This document shows, in pieces, positions 1-8,676 of a DNA stretch of 45,053 nucleotides. The position numbers and the translations under genes were made by a program. The notes under the pieces are model-generated. The model worked only from the letters and a program-made list of their open reading frames with translations, was not told the origin of the DNA and made no database searches. The stretch lies in assembly GCA_003223325.1 (NCBI GenBank), contig QHYS01000186.1:1-45053 (forward strand), in the 5' to 3' direction. Every line of letters begins with the position of its first letter. The first letter of the stretch is position 1. This stretch comes from Acidobacteriota bacterium. Lineage in GTDB: Bacteria > Acidobacteriota > Terriglobia > Acidiferrales > UBA7541.

Positions 1-56
1 CCGTCATTCAGGCCTTGGATGATCTCGTCGACGCCGTCGGCTTGAAAGCCGCCTAA
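1..56 (+). CDS. C-terminal end of an unidentified protein (partial)
   Basis: An open frame runs in from the left edge and ends at TAA 54-56. It encodes about 17 residues ending in LDDLVDAVGLKAA. The composition (acidic, hydrophobic, helical) suits a real protein C-terminus, but the piece is too short to assign. It could be chance. Confidence 0.3.
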   Translation, partial: VIQALDDLVDAVGLKAA

Positions 57-159
57 CAACGACACCCACTACGAGAACAAAACTCTCCTTCCGGACCCTA
101 TAACGGACTAAGGGAAAGCCCGGATAGCCATCCCCGCCTTGTGGAATATAGAGCCCGCC

Positions 160-500
160 ATGTCCTGCCGATTGTTATTAGCGGATGATCACGCAATGGT
201 CAGGAAAAGCCTGCGCGAGGATTGTGTCATCGTTGGTGAAGCCGTAGATGGTCTGCAAGCGGTGCGATTAGCCAAGGAGCATGCCGGGACTGGACGGATT
301 GGATGCGGCCCGCCAGACTCGCATGGAGAGCCCCAAACGAAGATATTGATTCTGACGACGCACGACGCCACCCCATAATCGCCAAAATCCAACAGACAGG
401 TGTTCGCGGATATTTGCTGAAATCAGAGGCGCCGAAAGGTTTGCCGTTAGCAATCAACTCGCTACTGTGCGATCAGCCCTTTTTCGGCGTTCCTGGTAGC
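160..500 (+). pseudogene. Degraded NarL/FixJ-type response regulator receiver domain
   Basis: Receiver-domain pieces occur in order in all three forward frames. Frame 1 has MSCRLLLADDHAMVRKSLR (acidic-pocket DD) and then VIVGEAVDGLQAVRLAKEH. A second frame has PGLDGLDAARQTRMESP (about 284-334). Frame 1 returns with TKILILTTHD, and a third frame continues with GVRGYLLKSEAPKGLPLAI (about 395-460), which includes the conserved Lys. The segment that should carry the phosphoacceptor Asp is deleted, and the LuxR-type DNA-binding domain is absent. At least two frameshifts plus deletions indicate a true pseudogene, not one sequencing error. It faces the intact hybrid sensor kinase at 538-2847 and may be the relic of its output regulator (inference). 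Confidence 0.8.
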
Positions 501-537
501 GCTGGTCCTCCACGGAAAGACGACGTGAGACTCTGTG

Positions 538-2847
538 TCAGACGGCGACCGCCCTGCGGTTGCGGCGGGCTCTTCGTCTGGCCTTCATGGGCACCGCGGC
601 CACGGTTTGAATTGTCGAAAAAGGGGGATCCTCCTCAGCCGGACCCGCCTTCAGCGCTTGAGCGATCACGCCCAACAGGTTATCCCGCGAGAAGGGCTTC
701 TGCACGAACAAACCTCCCTCCTCAGAGTCGCTGTATCTCACGCCATAATCCTGATAGCCAGACATGTAAACGGTCCTAATCCTTGGATAGAGGCGCCGCA
801 GCACTGCAGCGAGATTTGGTCCGCGCATATGCGCCATCACCATATCCGTCAAGAGCAAATGAATCGGTTTGCCCCAACCCCTGGCTGATTCGAGCGCCTC
901 ACTGCCGCTCCCAGCGGATAACACCGTATAGCCTGCCGCCTCGAGGAAGCGCGAAGCCAAATCTCGCACAGCATCTTCGTCCTCGGCAATGAGGACGGTT
1001 TCGCCTCGGCTGGCAGCGAGCGGAGCTTTTGTCGGCGTGGCAAGCGGTTTTTCGGCTCCGATTACGCGCGGTAGGTAAACCTCGAACCGAGTTCCCTTCC
1101 CGGGCTCCGATTCCACCCAAATCCATCCGCCGCTTTGCTTGATCACGCCATACACCGTCGCCAGCCCGAGGCCGGTCCCTTTACCCAGTTCCTTTGTGGT
1201 GAAGAAAGGCTCAAAAATGCGCGCCTTGGTCTGGGCGTTCATACCGCAGCCCGTATCGGTAACCGCTAGCATGACGTAGGAGCCGACGGGCACAAGAGGA
1301 CGATTTTTCGCGACGTCCTTGTCCACGGTGACGTTGTGGGTTTCAATGGTAAGCGTTCCGCCGTTTGGCATCGCGTCGACGGCGTTCACCGTGAAATTCA
1401 AAATGACCTGCTCAAGCTGTCCGGGATCAGCCTTGACTCGGCCAAGCGTCTCGTCCGGCCGGAAGCCAAAAAGGACATCTGCGCGAATCAGCCGTGTGAG
1501 CATTTTGGCCATATCCGAGATAAGCGCGTTCAAGTCCAGGACTTTCGGCTGCAAAACCTGCATGCGGCAGAAGGCCAGCAGTTGCCGCGTGAGCGAGGCA
1601 GCGCGATCGGCAGCCTGGTCGATCTGACGACCGCCGGCGTAGAGCGCCTCGTCTGGCTGTAACTGCTCTAGCATCAGAGCGGCATGTCCTTTGATTACGG
1701 TCAGCAAATTATTGAAGTCGTGGGCCACTCCGCCGGCCAGCCTGCCGATAGCTTCCATTTTCTGCGATTGCCGTAGGTGCTCTTCGAGCGTTTGCCGTTG
1801 CGCTTCGTTCGTATTTAGTGTTGAGCGCATGCGACCAAAGGCGCGGGTCAGTTGGGCTACCTCGTCACTCCCGCGAGGGCTCAATCGATAGTCAAAGTCC
1901 CCCTTTTCGAGCGCGTCCACGCCGCCCAGCAAACTGCCGAGAGGACGCGTGAACCTGTCGCAAATGGCAAACACGAGCGTTCCTCCGGCGAACACAGCAA
2001 CCAGGCCCAAGCCGAGGAGCAGATGATTCAAGCGCGCCAGCGAAGCCATGGCTGCGCGGTCGGATTTCAGGACGATTAAGCTGACGGGCGGCTTAACCCC
2101 CGGCGTTAAAATCTTCAGGCTGCCCCAGTAACGTTCGCCATCGATCTGCAACTGTTCCGGCGTGGCTTGATCGCGAAGCTGATTCGCCAGTTCCGGCTGC
2201 TTGAGGGCGGGAATGGTGCTTGCCACGATATCGGAGCCGTACAACAACGCCACTTGCGCTGAGGAAATCTCTCCGAGATCGCGCAACTCCTGGGCATCAA
2301 TTCCCCGGCCTGCGATCACCATGCCAGACAGAACCTTGTTCGCCGGAGGATCACCATAGAAGGGCTGGATCGCTACCTGGTAAAGCTGCGTGCCGCTATA
2401 CCACCATCCGTTGCGCTCACCTGCCCTCCGTAAACGGTGCAACATCGCTTCCGCCGCGGGAATTGGAACCCCCCCTGCCCTGGTGTGTATGGCGAGGATG
2501 CGCCCATCTTGATCGGTTAACCCGAGGAGATCGTGACCCGGAGACTGCCAAGGGTCTTCGCTAGCGTCGTCGATTGTTGTAACGTCGCCATTCCGCATAG
2601 ATGCCACGGTTGCCAATAGGTCAGCTTTATGGCTGAGAGCGATTTGGCGTTCCTGCTGCATCACCTGGAACGTCAAGATCGCATTTCGAGCTTCGTTCTC
2701 CACCTGACGCTGGAGTTGACCCTCCGCGTTGTGACGCAGAATAAGCAAGGTTGCGCAGGTGAGCCCCGCGATCACTGAAACGAGCGAAGATAACAGTTTG
2801 GTGCGGAGTTTCAGAACGCTGGCCTTTCCGGGCTCGATGCGCCGCAA
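538..2847 (-). CDS. Hybrid sensor histidine kinase with C-terminal receiver domain
   Basis: This is a 769-residue membrane-bound two-component kinase. The order is: TM1 (about 20-36), an extracytoplasmic sensor of about 235 residues, TM2 (about 276-296), a HAMP linker (about 298-350), a dimerisation domain with phospho-acceptor H376 in HDFNN, and an HATPase domain. The ATPase has the N-box NAVDAMP (488-494), G1 DTGCGM (531-536), F-box FEPFFTTK and G2 GKGTGLGL (555-562). A CheY-like receiver follows, with acidic residues E622/D623, phosphoacceptor D668 and K717. The tail is Arg-rich (MKARRRARRNRRAVAV). All catalytic motifs are intact. The sensor type is not clear from sequence; it lies between two TMs in a CHASE4- or dCache-like arrangement. 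No intact response regulator is adjacent; only a pseudogene lies downstream in convergent orientation. The signal is unknown. Confidence 0.93.
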   Translation of the reverse strand: MRRIEPGKASVLKLRTKLLSSLVSVIAGLTCATLLILRHNAEGQLQRQVENEARNAILTFQVMQQERQIALSHKADLLATVASMRNGDVTTIDDASEDPWQSPGHDLLGLTDQDGRILAIHTRAGGVPIPAAEAMLHRLRRAGERNGWWYSGTQLYQVAIQPFYGDPPANKVLSGMVIAGRGIDAQELRDLGEISSAQVALLYGSDIVASTIPALKQPELANQLRDQATPEQLQIDGERYWGSLKILTPGVKPPVSLIVLKSDRAAMASLARLNHLLLGLGLVAVFAGGTLVFAICDRFTRPLGSLLGGVDALEKGDFDYRLSPRGSDEVAQLTRAFGRMRSTLNTNEAQRQTLEEHLRQSQKMEAIGRLAGGVAHDFNNLLTVIKGHAALMLEQLQPDEALYAGGRQIDQAADRAASLTRQLLAFCRMQVLQPKVLDLNALISDMAKMLTRLIRADVLFGFRPDETLGRVKADPGQLEQVILNFTVNAVDAMPNGGTLTIETHNVTVDKDVAKNRPLVPVGSYVMLAVTDTGCGMNAQTKARIFEPFFTTKELGKGTGLGLATVYGVIKQSGGWIWVESEPGKGTRFEVYLPRVIGAEKPLATPTKAPLAASRGETVLIAEDEDAVRDLASRFLEAAGYTVLSAGSGSEALESARGWGKPIHLLLTDMVMAHMRGPNLAAVLRRLYPRIRTVYMSGYQDYGVRYSDSEEGGLFVQKPFSRDNLLGVIAQALKAGPAEEDPPFSTIQTVAAVPMKARRRARRNRRAVAV

Positions 2848-2897
2848 AGTACAGTTAAAGAAAGACTTAGTAGATTGCGTGCTGAATTTGCGACCGG

Positions 2898-2926
2898 ACT
2901 ATAGCAACTCTGTCAAGCCGGTACAA
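2898..2926 (-). promoter_or_regulatory. Possible sigma70-type promoter of the hybrid histidine kinase
   Basis: On the minus strand TTGTAC (2926-2921) is followed after 17 bases by TATAGT (2903-2898). The -10 matches 5 of 6 and the -35 only 3 of 6 consensus bases. The implied start is about 45 bases before the kinase start codon. This is a read-by-eye prediction. Confidence 0.35.
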
Positions 2927-3033
2927 TGGAACCTGGGTACTTGATTGTGCTTCTGTGAGTACTAGTACTAGTATGGCGATGGAGCGCTTAGCTCTCCTGA
3001 ACTACAAGCAAACCTGCGGAGAAACCGGCCTTC

Positions 3034-3464
3034 TTAGATCCCCTTATGGATTCTCCATACGAAGACCGACAGCGCCATCCAGATCAAACCCGCGGCGTCA
3101 AGGACTTGCCAGGCGGAGTGTCTCGCCAGTCTCGCCAGCGTCTTGTAGACAGTAAAGGCAAAACCAAGTAGACCTGCGCTACCCATGGCCGCGCCTCCCG
3201 CGTCAACTCTCGCCACGTTCCTGCTGAGCGAGACGCCGTTTACTCCGACGCGCCGTTTCTCTTCCGGTTCGTGGTTCTCGATCGGAGTGGCGCTTGCTGG
3301 GCAGATCGTCGGAAAGGCCAGGAAAAGAATCGCCGATTCCAGGTCCAAACTTTCTGCCGATGATCCCCACGAGTTGCGGTTATCCCTCCACCCACGAAGA
3401 AACGAGCCGCGTACTGTTGCCAGGTGGTTGGGAGCACGCTGAAGATGTCGACGATGATTTTGGT
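3034..3464 (-). pseudogene. DUF3147-like membrane protein, second copy, with two frameshifts
   Basis: The family sequence can be followed across three frames. From a GTG at 3464 it reads VTKIIVDIFSVLPTTWQQYA and FFVGGGITAT. It then shifts to GIIGRKFGPGIGDSF, and shifts again to FLAFPTICPASATPIENHE, continuing to the stop at 3034. The GxxGrkFGPxIGGxFLAFPaIxPAsAtLxExHE pattern is characteristic of the DUF3147 family of small inner-membrane proteins of unknown function. Two compensating single-base shifts interrupt about 145 residues that otherwise look conserved, including the C-terminal hydrophobic segments. This could be recent decay or sequence error. The GTG overlaps a TGA (GTGA) that may end the upstream copy. 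Confidence 0.6.
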
Positions 3465-3792
3465 CACGTTTTCGCCAACCAGAGAACCAAAGTCCCAGGG
3501 CTGCCGCCCGCACAACTATGCAAACACTGCTTGCTACGATCCCCTGAATTTTGCGCCGCATCATCAGCCAGCTCACACAATGCGCATAAAAAAAAACGCC
3601 ACGGTATCGGCAAGTCACAGCGTAGGGTCTCCCTGTCGGACAAGTGCCAGTCCCCAACGTAGCCAGCGCGATTGAGGGAGCGGCTCCGAATGGTCTAGCA
3701 AAACTCTTGGGCTCGAATACGTCACCGAGCAAGGCAAAAGCGGAGACCAGAGTGCCGCCGATCAGGAATCGAAAAAGCAGTTCTTCCTGCAT
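3461..3792 (-). pseudogene. DUF3147-like membrane protein, first copy, probably frameshifted
   Basis: From ATG 3792 the frame reads ELLFRFLIGGTLVSAFALLGD and GDVFEPKSFARPFGAAPSIAL, typical of the start of DUF3147-type proteins. It continues through a hydrophobic stretch containing YAHCVSWLMMRRK. The stretch between the APSIALATLG and FFYAHC segments looks shorter and less hydrophobic than I expect for the family. The frame then runs on into the next gene without a stop near the expected length. A shift near 3485 would give a short tail ending at TGA 3463-3461, overlapping the GTG of the second copy, an arrangement usual for coupled paralogues. That shift is inference. No clear ribosome binding site was seen before 3792. 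Confidence 0.45.
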
Positions 3793-4049
3793 ATTCCGAC
3801 GACGGATTGCTTCTCTCAGATTGGCCCGAAGCCCAAGGAGGAATTCGTCCAAAATTGATGCAAGTTCAAGGTGTTCGAAGGGAATTGAACCCGCCTTCGC
3901 ACACCCCACCAGATGTGCGTACAGGTATGGCGGGATATTGACCCGATCGGCCTTGTTGAACCCGGCAGGCCGGGAGGGCCAATAGCTCTTAAGTAGCACC
4001 TTGATTCAGCAAGCCTCGGCTTTGCATTTGGGTGCTATATAGTGCACAC

Positions 4050-5855
4050 ATGGTTACTAGCAACGGCTCGGTTGCCACTGCTTGCCATTCCACTTCCGCT
4101 GACGCAAAAATTGTGCGACCGGATGCAACGAGCGCACTGCACAACGAGCCGCTTCTGGTTGGAACCATTCTGGCGTTTACTGCCCTATTATACGCACCCA
4201 CGCTGAGGTTCGGATTCGTCTACGACGATCATCTACAGATCGTACAAAATCCGCTCGTGCATTCTTGGCGTTTCATTCCAGAAGTTTTCAGGAGCCATGT
4301 TTGGGAGGCTTGGGATCCGGGTGATGCCGGCAACTATTACCGCCCCTTAAATGTCTTGTGGTTCCGAATTAATGACGCGCTGTTTGGTTTGCGTCCTGTG
4401 GCGTGGCATGCGACAGCGATCCTATTGCACGTAGTTGCTACCTGGCTAGTCTACACCTTGGTGCAGCGCCTCTCGGGGAAGCTGCTGGTTGCTTCATTCG
4501 CGGCGCTGCTCTTTGCGGTACACCCAATGCGGCACGAAGTCGTAGGGTGGATTTCGGGTACGACAGAATCGCTTTGGTCGGTGCTGTTCCTGCTGGCATT
4601 CCTCGCCTACTTGCGATCGCGCGAAGGCGGCCGCTGGATAGCCTTTTCGTGCGCGCTTTACGCCGCTGCGCTTTTGGCAAAGGAGACGGCCATCATGCTG
4701 CCGGTCCTTGTGTTTGCTCACGCCGCGATATACGGCAACCGCGCGGACAACGCCAGACCAGGGCTTCTGGGCAGGCGATTGTCGAGCGCCACCAAAACAG
4801 CGGCGATATATGCCCCAGTAGCTGTCGCCTACGCTGCGGTACGCACTGCAGTTTTGCACGGGTTCACTCATACGCCTAATACGCTTTCATGGAAGGCATT
4901 TCTGCTTACGCTGCCCTCGGTGCTTATTTTTTATGCGAAACAATGGTTCCTCCCCATTCAGTTTGCTGAGTCCTATAGCCATCCGATGTGGCCCCATTTC
5001 GACCTCTTCCACGTCCTCCTTCCGGCCATTGGACTGTTCGCGATTGTTGCGTTTGTGTGGTTCTGGCGCAGCGTACTTGGTCAGCGCGAGGTACTCTTTG
5101 CCGCAGCCTGGGTGATTGCGTTGTTGCTTCCTTCACTCGATCTTTTCGTTTTTCCTGAGGGCGAGCTGGCCCATGACCGATACTTTTATTTGCCGAGCTT
5201 TGGAGTGTGTTTGCTCCTAGCCTTGGCCATGGAAAAATTGGCGCAGGGTCCAGTTCTCCTCGGTCTTCCACGGAAATGGCTGTTTGCCACCCTCGCTGTG
5301 GTCACTCTGCTTTCCTACGATACGCTGAAGGCGACATCCTATTGGACCAATGATTACCGTTTGTTCGAGCATGCCTACCAAGTAGGCCCGCGGAGCACCA
5401 AAGCTCGGAACGGTTACGCTAACGAATTGGCGACGGCAGGCGATTACTCGAAGGCTATTCCGATCATGCAAGGACTCCTTACGGAGCAACCAAACAGATG
5501 GGAGCCCAATTTCAATTTGGGTCACGTCTTCTACCAGTTGGGCGAATTCTCAACTGCGGAGCAGTATCTGAACCGGGCGCAGCAACTAGACCCCGCAATG
5601 CCCTTCCCTTATCTCTATCTTGGATTGACATATTTGAGAATGAACCGCTTTCAGGATGCGGAGGCAAACCTGCGCCAGGCCGTCTACGTGCGCCCCTATG
5701 AACCGTTTTTGCATTTCTCTCTGGCAAGCATTCTCGTTACAGAAGCAAAATGTGATGAGGCACGCGCGGAGTTTCTTAGGGCTCTGGACTTGCTGCCTGA
5801 TATGGCTCACGTTCAAGATCAGCTCGACAACTGCGGTAAAGCTAAAACGAACTGA
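4050..5855 (+). CDS. TMTC-like GT-C membrane protein with C-terminal TPR repeats
   Basis: The protein has 601 residues from ATG 4050; an in-frame GTG at 4032 would add six. It has about 9-10 hydrophobic segments over the first ~430 residues and at least three TPR units in the last ~150 (ANELATAGDYSKAIPIMQGL; NLGHVFYQLGEFSTAEQYL; YLGLTYLRMNRFQDAEANL). Shortly after the first TM lies FVYDDHLQI, the acidic motif expected at the first extracytoplasmic loop of GT-C glycosyltransferases, and a loop motif AHDRYFYLPS lies near the end of the membrane part. The architecture is that of TMTC-type protein O-mannosyltransferases, common as uncharacterised genes in Acidobacteriota. Donor and acceptor are unknown. 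No strong ribosome binding site is seen at either start. Confidence 0.8.
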   Translation: MVTSNGSVATACHSTSADAKIVRPDATSALHNEPLLVGTILAFTALLYAPTLRFGFVYDDHLQIVQNPLVHSWRFIPEVFRSHVWEAWDPGDAGNYYRPLNVLWFRINDALFGLRPVAWHATAILLHVVATWLVYTLVQRLSGKLLVASFAALLFAVHPMRHEVVGWISGTTESLWSVLFLLAFLAYLRSREGGRWIAFSCALYAAALLAKETAIMLPVLVFAHAAIYGNRADNARPGLLGRRLSSATKTAAIYAPVAVAYAAVRTAVLHGFTHTPNTLSWKAFLLTLPSVLIFYAKQWFLPIQFAESYSHPMWPHFDLFHVLLPAIGLFAIVAFVWFWRSVLGQREVLFAAAWVIALLLPSLDLFVFPEGELAHDRYFYLPSFGVCLLLALAMEKLAQGPVLLGLPRKWLFATLAVVTLLSYDTLKATSYWTNDYRLFEHAYQVGPRSTKARNGYANELATAGDYSKAIPIMQGLLTEQPNRWEPNFNLGHVFYQLGEFSTAEQYLNRAQQLDPAMPFPYLYLGLTYLRMNRFQDAEANLRQAVYVRPYEPFLHFSLASILVTEAKCDEARAEFLRALDLLPDMAHVQDQLDNCGKAKTN

Positions 5856-5956
5856 AGCCCGCTCGCGTCGAAGGCGCGTCTACCGGGACCGCCGGAACAA
5901 CGTCTTTCGGCGACACATCAAGCCTTGACGGTCGGACTCGCCCGATAGATCAGAGG

Positions 5957-5998
5957 AAAAAAGCAAGAAGGAGAGGAGTCGAACTCCTCTCCTTCTTG
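5957..5998 (-). terminator. Rho-independent terminator of the pilin gene
   Basis: A perfect 16-bp stem (5964-5979 pairing with 5983-5998) closes a 3-base loop. On the minus strand it is followed by G and then six T residues (5962-5957). It begins 22 bases past the pilin stop codon. Stem strength and T-tract fit a strong intrinsic terminator for a highly expressed single gene. Confidence 0.9.
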
Positions 5999-6019
5999 TC
6001 CGTGCGACCCAGAAAGGAC

Positions 6020-6487
6020 TTAGTTGCCGATGGGGGTACTGGCCGAGTTTGCGCCCGTGCCAGAGGTGTTCGAGCGGATCACGCCCGACTGATCGGTGTA
6101 ATACATGTTCTGTCCGGTCGTGGCCGCGGTAACGGGTGAGGCCGTGATGCTGTAAGACTGGTTGAGCGAGCCAGGCGAGTACACGAAGGTGTAGCCGCTC
6201 TTGGTACCAGCAGAAAGCACAGAGTCAATCAAGTCTGCCGACGTGGAGCTCGCGTTGCCGGACCCGACTGGACCCAGGTTCGTGAGCGCCGCTGGAAATG
6301 TTCCATAGCTCGTGGAATAGGCGATGCACGCTGTGTTCAACGTACGCAGCGAGCCCACCGCGGAAGCCTGATTGGCGGCGATCTTCGACCGCAACAGGTT
6401 GGGGATGGCGATGGCCGCGATAATCAGAATGATCGCCACCACGATCAACAGCTCAATTAACGAGAAACCCTTTTGTCTTTTACGCAT
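6020..6487 (-). CDS. Type IV major pilin or pseudopilin (PilA-like)
   Basis: This is a 155-residue prepilin. The short basic leader MRKRQKG is followed by the class III cleavage site G7|F8 and FSLIELLIVVAII, with the conserved Glu at mature position 5 (E12). A hydrophobic helix runs to about residue 30. The C-terminal domain is Ser/Thr/Gly/Ala-rich, contains no Cys, and is typical of Acidobacteriota pilins. The product would be cleaved and N-methylated by PilD and assembled into a surface pilus. No assembly gene is adjacent. The isolated locus and strong terminator suggest abundant monocistronic expression. A minor pseudopilin of a secretion system cannot be excluded. Confidence 0.93.
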   Translation of the reverse strand: MRKRQKGFSLIELLIVVAIILIIAAIAIPNLLRSKIAANQASAVGSLRTLNTACIAYSTSYGTFPAALTNLGPVGSGNASSTSADLIDSVLSAGTKSGYTFVYSPGSLNQSYSITASPVTAATTGQNMYYTDQSGVIRSNTSGTGANSASTPIGN

Positions 6488-6825
6488 TTGAATTCGTTTC
6501 CTCCGAAGGCGCTTGGGGATTCTTGGTCCCTTGCCTTTATGCCTGTATTAGTTGCACGGCAGCCGCCAAGCCAGGCGGAAGCTGGTTATTCTTCGGACAC
6601 ATTTCTCGAAGCCCTTAGAAATGAAGGCGCTACACGCGGCCACATCCTTGACCGCTGCAGTCGTCGCGACTTCGGGATCCGCGGGGTTGACATATTGCGA
6701 CAATGAAAATTGCGAAATGTGACAAAAAATGGCGCTCCGCCGGGCTAGGGTTGTTAAGGTTCATATAAAGCATGGACATGACTGAGGGCCATTGCAGAGG
6801 CGTTAATGTCATCTGAAGTTATGCG
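6488..6825. other. Intergenic region between divergent pilin and deacetylase genes
   Basis: No coding region was recognised in 338 bases. The stretch holds two copies of ATTGCGA (6694-6700 and 6709-6715) with a 15-base period, just after a TTGACA at 6687-6692. No convincing -10 box follows the TTGACA. The repeats could be a regulator site, but this is only a possibility. Confidence 0.4.
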
Positions 6826-7713
6826 ATGAAACTGCTGATCGTGAATGCGGACGATTTCGGTCTCACCGAAAGCATCAATCGCGCGATTATGGTCGCACAC
6901 CGCGACGGCATTTTGACGAGCGCGTCACTCCTTGCGAATGGTCCGGCGTTTGACCAAGCCATTGCTTCAAGCCAGCAGTTTCCCCAGCTCTCAGTCGGCG
7001 TGCACCTCAATATCAGCGAGGGAAGCCCCGTCTCGCCTGCCGCTCGCATCCCCAGCCTTGTGAACGGCCGCGGTGAGCTCCACCTGAGCCCCTTCCACCT
7101 CTGGGTGAGAATTCTGACGGGGCAAATAAGCCTCGAGGATATTCATTCGGAATGTCGTGCCCAGGTCCTCAAGCTCCTTGACGCAGGTCTCGGGCCAAGC
7201 CATTTGGATGGTCACCTGCATGTGCATGTCCTGCCGCAGCTTTCTCACATTCTGATCGCGCTGGCGCGCGAATTTTGCATCCCCTACGTTCGCTGTCCAG
7301 CGGAAGACCTCGGGGCAACGTTACCGGCGCTTTGGAAGATTGCCGGCACCGGTATCGCCACGCTCGAGCGGTCCGCCATCGCCTATGGAGTAAGCTCATT
7401 CGCACGCCGACTCAGAGAGCAATTGCGCATGGCTGGACTCTTCTGCCCGGACGCTTTTTTGGGCCTCGCGCACACCGGATTCTTAGATACGAAATCCCTG
7501 AGTGCCCTTCTTGCCCTCGTGCCGAATGGCACCACGGAGTTGATGTGCCATCCCGGATACGCTATGGCGCAGGTGGAATCTATTGACGGGGGGCGCGCGC
7601 GCGCGCGCGAAGCCGAGGTGGTTGGTTTGACTGCACCGCAGGTCAAGGAGATCCTCGCAAGCCTGGGGATTCGCCTAAGTAACTTCCGCGATTTGGAAGC
7701 GAATGTCTGTTGA
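6826..7713 (+). CDS. ChbG/YdjC/HpnK-family carbohydrate deacetylase
   Basis: This is a 295-residue cytoplasmic enzyme of the YdjC/ChbG/HpnK fold. It starts MKLLIVNADDFG, with the ADDFG metal/acid motif at residues 8-12. It has GVHLNI, the metal-binding HLDGHLHVH segment (about 127-135) and ELMCHPGY near residue 240. Family members deacetylate N-acetylated sugars such as chitooligosaccharides; the hopanoid-associated HpnK subgroup has the same layout. No other hopanoid gene lies in the window, so the substrate is open. The convergent neighbour is a GT2 glycosyltransferase, which fits glycan or lipid-sugar modification. A GC-alternating run at 7593-7609 encodes the GRARAREAE segment. The ATG start matches the usual family N-terminus. 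Confidence 0.88.
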   Translation: MKLLIVNADDFGLTESINRAIMVAHRDGILTSASLLANGPAFDQAIASSQQFPQLSVGVHLNISEGSPVSPAARIPSLVNGRGELHLSPFHLWVRILTGQISLEDIHSECRAQVLKLLDAGLGPSHLDGHLHVHVLPQLSHILIALAREFCIPYVRCPAEDLGATLPALWKIAGTGIATLERSAIAYGVSSFARRLREQLRMAGLFCPDAFLGLAHTGFLDTKSLSALLALVPNGTTELMCHPGYAMAQVESIDGGRARAREAEVVGLTAPQVKEILASLGIRLSNFRDLEANVC

Positions 7714-7742
7714 CCCGGTCCATTAGCCTGCAGCTCGAGACG

Positions 7743-8552
7743 TCAGTTCTGATGGGGCAAATCACAATCTCGCCCTAAGCATTGGCCTTCGGAAGGATTC
7801 CCCGCTGCTCTAACCTCCGCGATTTGTGCCTTTGCATTTCGCGACAACCGCCCGGCCGCGAAACGGATCCTCAGCAGGTCCATAAGCATGCGCGGCGACT
7901 CTAGCAGGATGGCATGACGAGTGGGGCGCCGTTCGACGACGTCAAATTCGACCTCCCGAATGGGCAGCTCTCGTTTCCAAGCGGCGAAGAGGAATTCCAC
8001 ATCGAACGAAAATCCCCTTAAGCGAAGGCTCTCGACAACCGGCAGGAGTGGCTCGCGCACAAAGGCCTTGAAACCACACTGCGTATCGCGCAGCGGCAAC
8101 TTCAGAATCGCACGCACCAGCACTCTATACACAGCGCTGGCCAGGAAACGCGAGCGGCTGGGAGCCGAGCTCATCGGCGCGGGACGACGCGAAGCGATTG
8201 CCACCACGGCCCCATCGTGCAGGGCCTCTAGCAATCTCAGGATATCCTCGGGGCGGCCGGGCAAATCCGCGTCCGCCACAAATACACACTCTCCGCGACT
8301 GCCCAATATTCCCCGCCGAATGCTAGCCCCCTTTCCCGCATTCACAGAGTTGCGCAACACACGAAGGCTTTCAAAAGCGTGTCGCCATTCGCCGACGAGA
8401 ACAGAACTGTTATCCGTCGAGCCGTCGTCGACGACGATCACCTCGGCCGCGAACGGTTGATGGCTCAAGAACGCACGAAGGCAATCGAGCGTTACGGGCA
8501 ATATTGCAGCCTCGTTATAGGCCGGGACGACGATCGATAAATAAGGATTCAT
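7743..8552 (-). CDS. Family 2 glycosyltransferase, polyprenyl-phosphate glycosyltransferase type
   Basis: This is a 269-residue GT-A protein. It starts MNPYLSIVVPAYNEA, followed by EVIVVDDGSTDNS (nucleotide-sugar site). Next comes GKGASIRRGI and the DxD-type ADADLPG motif at about residues 92-98. LPLRDTQCGFKAF and FSFDVEFLF follow; these are typical of dolichyl- or undecaprenyl-phosphate glucosyltransferases. No C-terminal membrane segment is present, so it is probably membrane-peripheral. The likely role is charging a lipid carrier with glucose or a related sugar, perhaps feeding GT-C enzymes such as the TMTC-like protein at 4050-5855 (inference). It is convergent with the deacetylase, with 29 bases between the stops and no clear terminator. 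Confidence 0.85.
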   Translation of the reverse strand: MNPYLSIVVPAYNEAAILPVTLDCLRAFLSHQPFAAEVIVVDDGSTDNSSVLVGEWRHAFESLRVLRNSVNAGKGASIRRGILGSRGECVFVADADLPGRPEDILRLLEALHDGAVVAIASRRPAPMSSAPSRSRFLASAVYRVLVRAILKLPLRDTQCGFKAFVREPLLPVVESLRLRGFSFDVEFLFAAWKRELPIREVEFDVVERRPTRHAILLESPRMLMDLLRIRFAAGRLSRNAKAQIAEVRAAGNPSEGQCLGRDCDLPHQN

Positions 8553-8676
8553 ATCCTCTCAGGCGCACGTCTTCGCAGGCGTTGTCCATCTCCCAATCCG
8601 ACAAATTAACTAGGCTCAACTTGTACTTTCAGGCTTCTCCGAAGTCAAGCAAAGCCTCAGGCGACTCAGGCGACCG

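Noticed and set aside
2900-2926. TTGACA on the minus strand before the histidine kinase as a -35 box
   Set aside because: The nearest -10-like TATAGT is only seven bases away; a 17-base spacing fits a different -35 (TTGTAC), which is listed instead.
2956-2975. ACTAGTACTAGT palindrome near 2960
   Set aside because: A short perfect palindrome in AT-richer sequence, with no partner copy and no gene start near it.
6687-6715. TTGACA at 6687 as a promoter for the deacetylase
   Set aside because: No -10-like hexamer lies 16-18 bases downstream.
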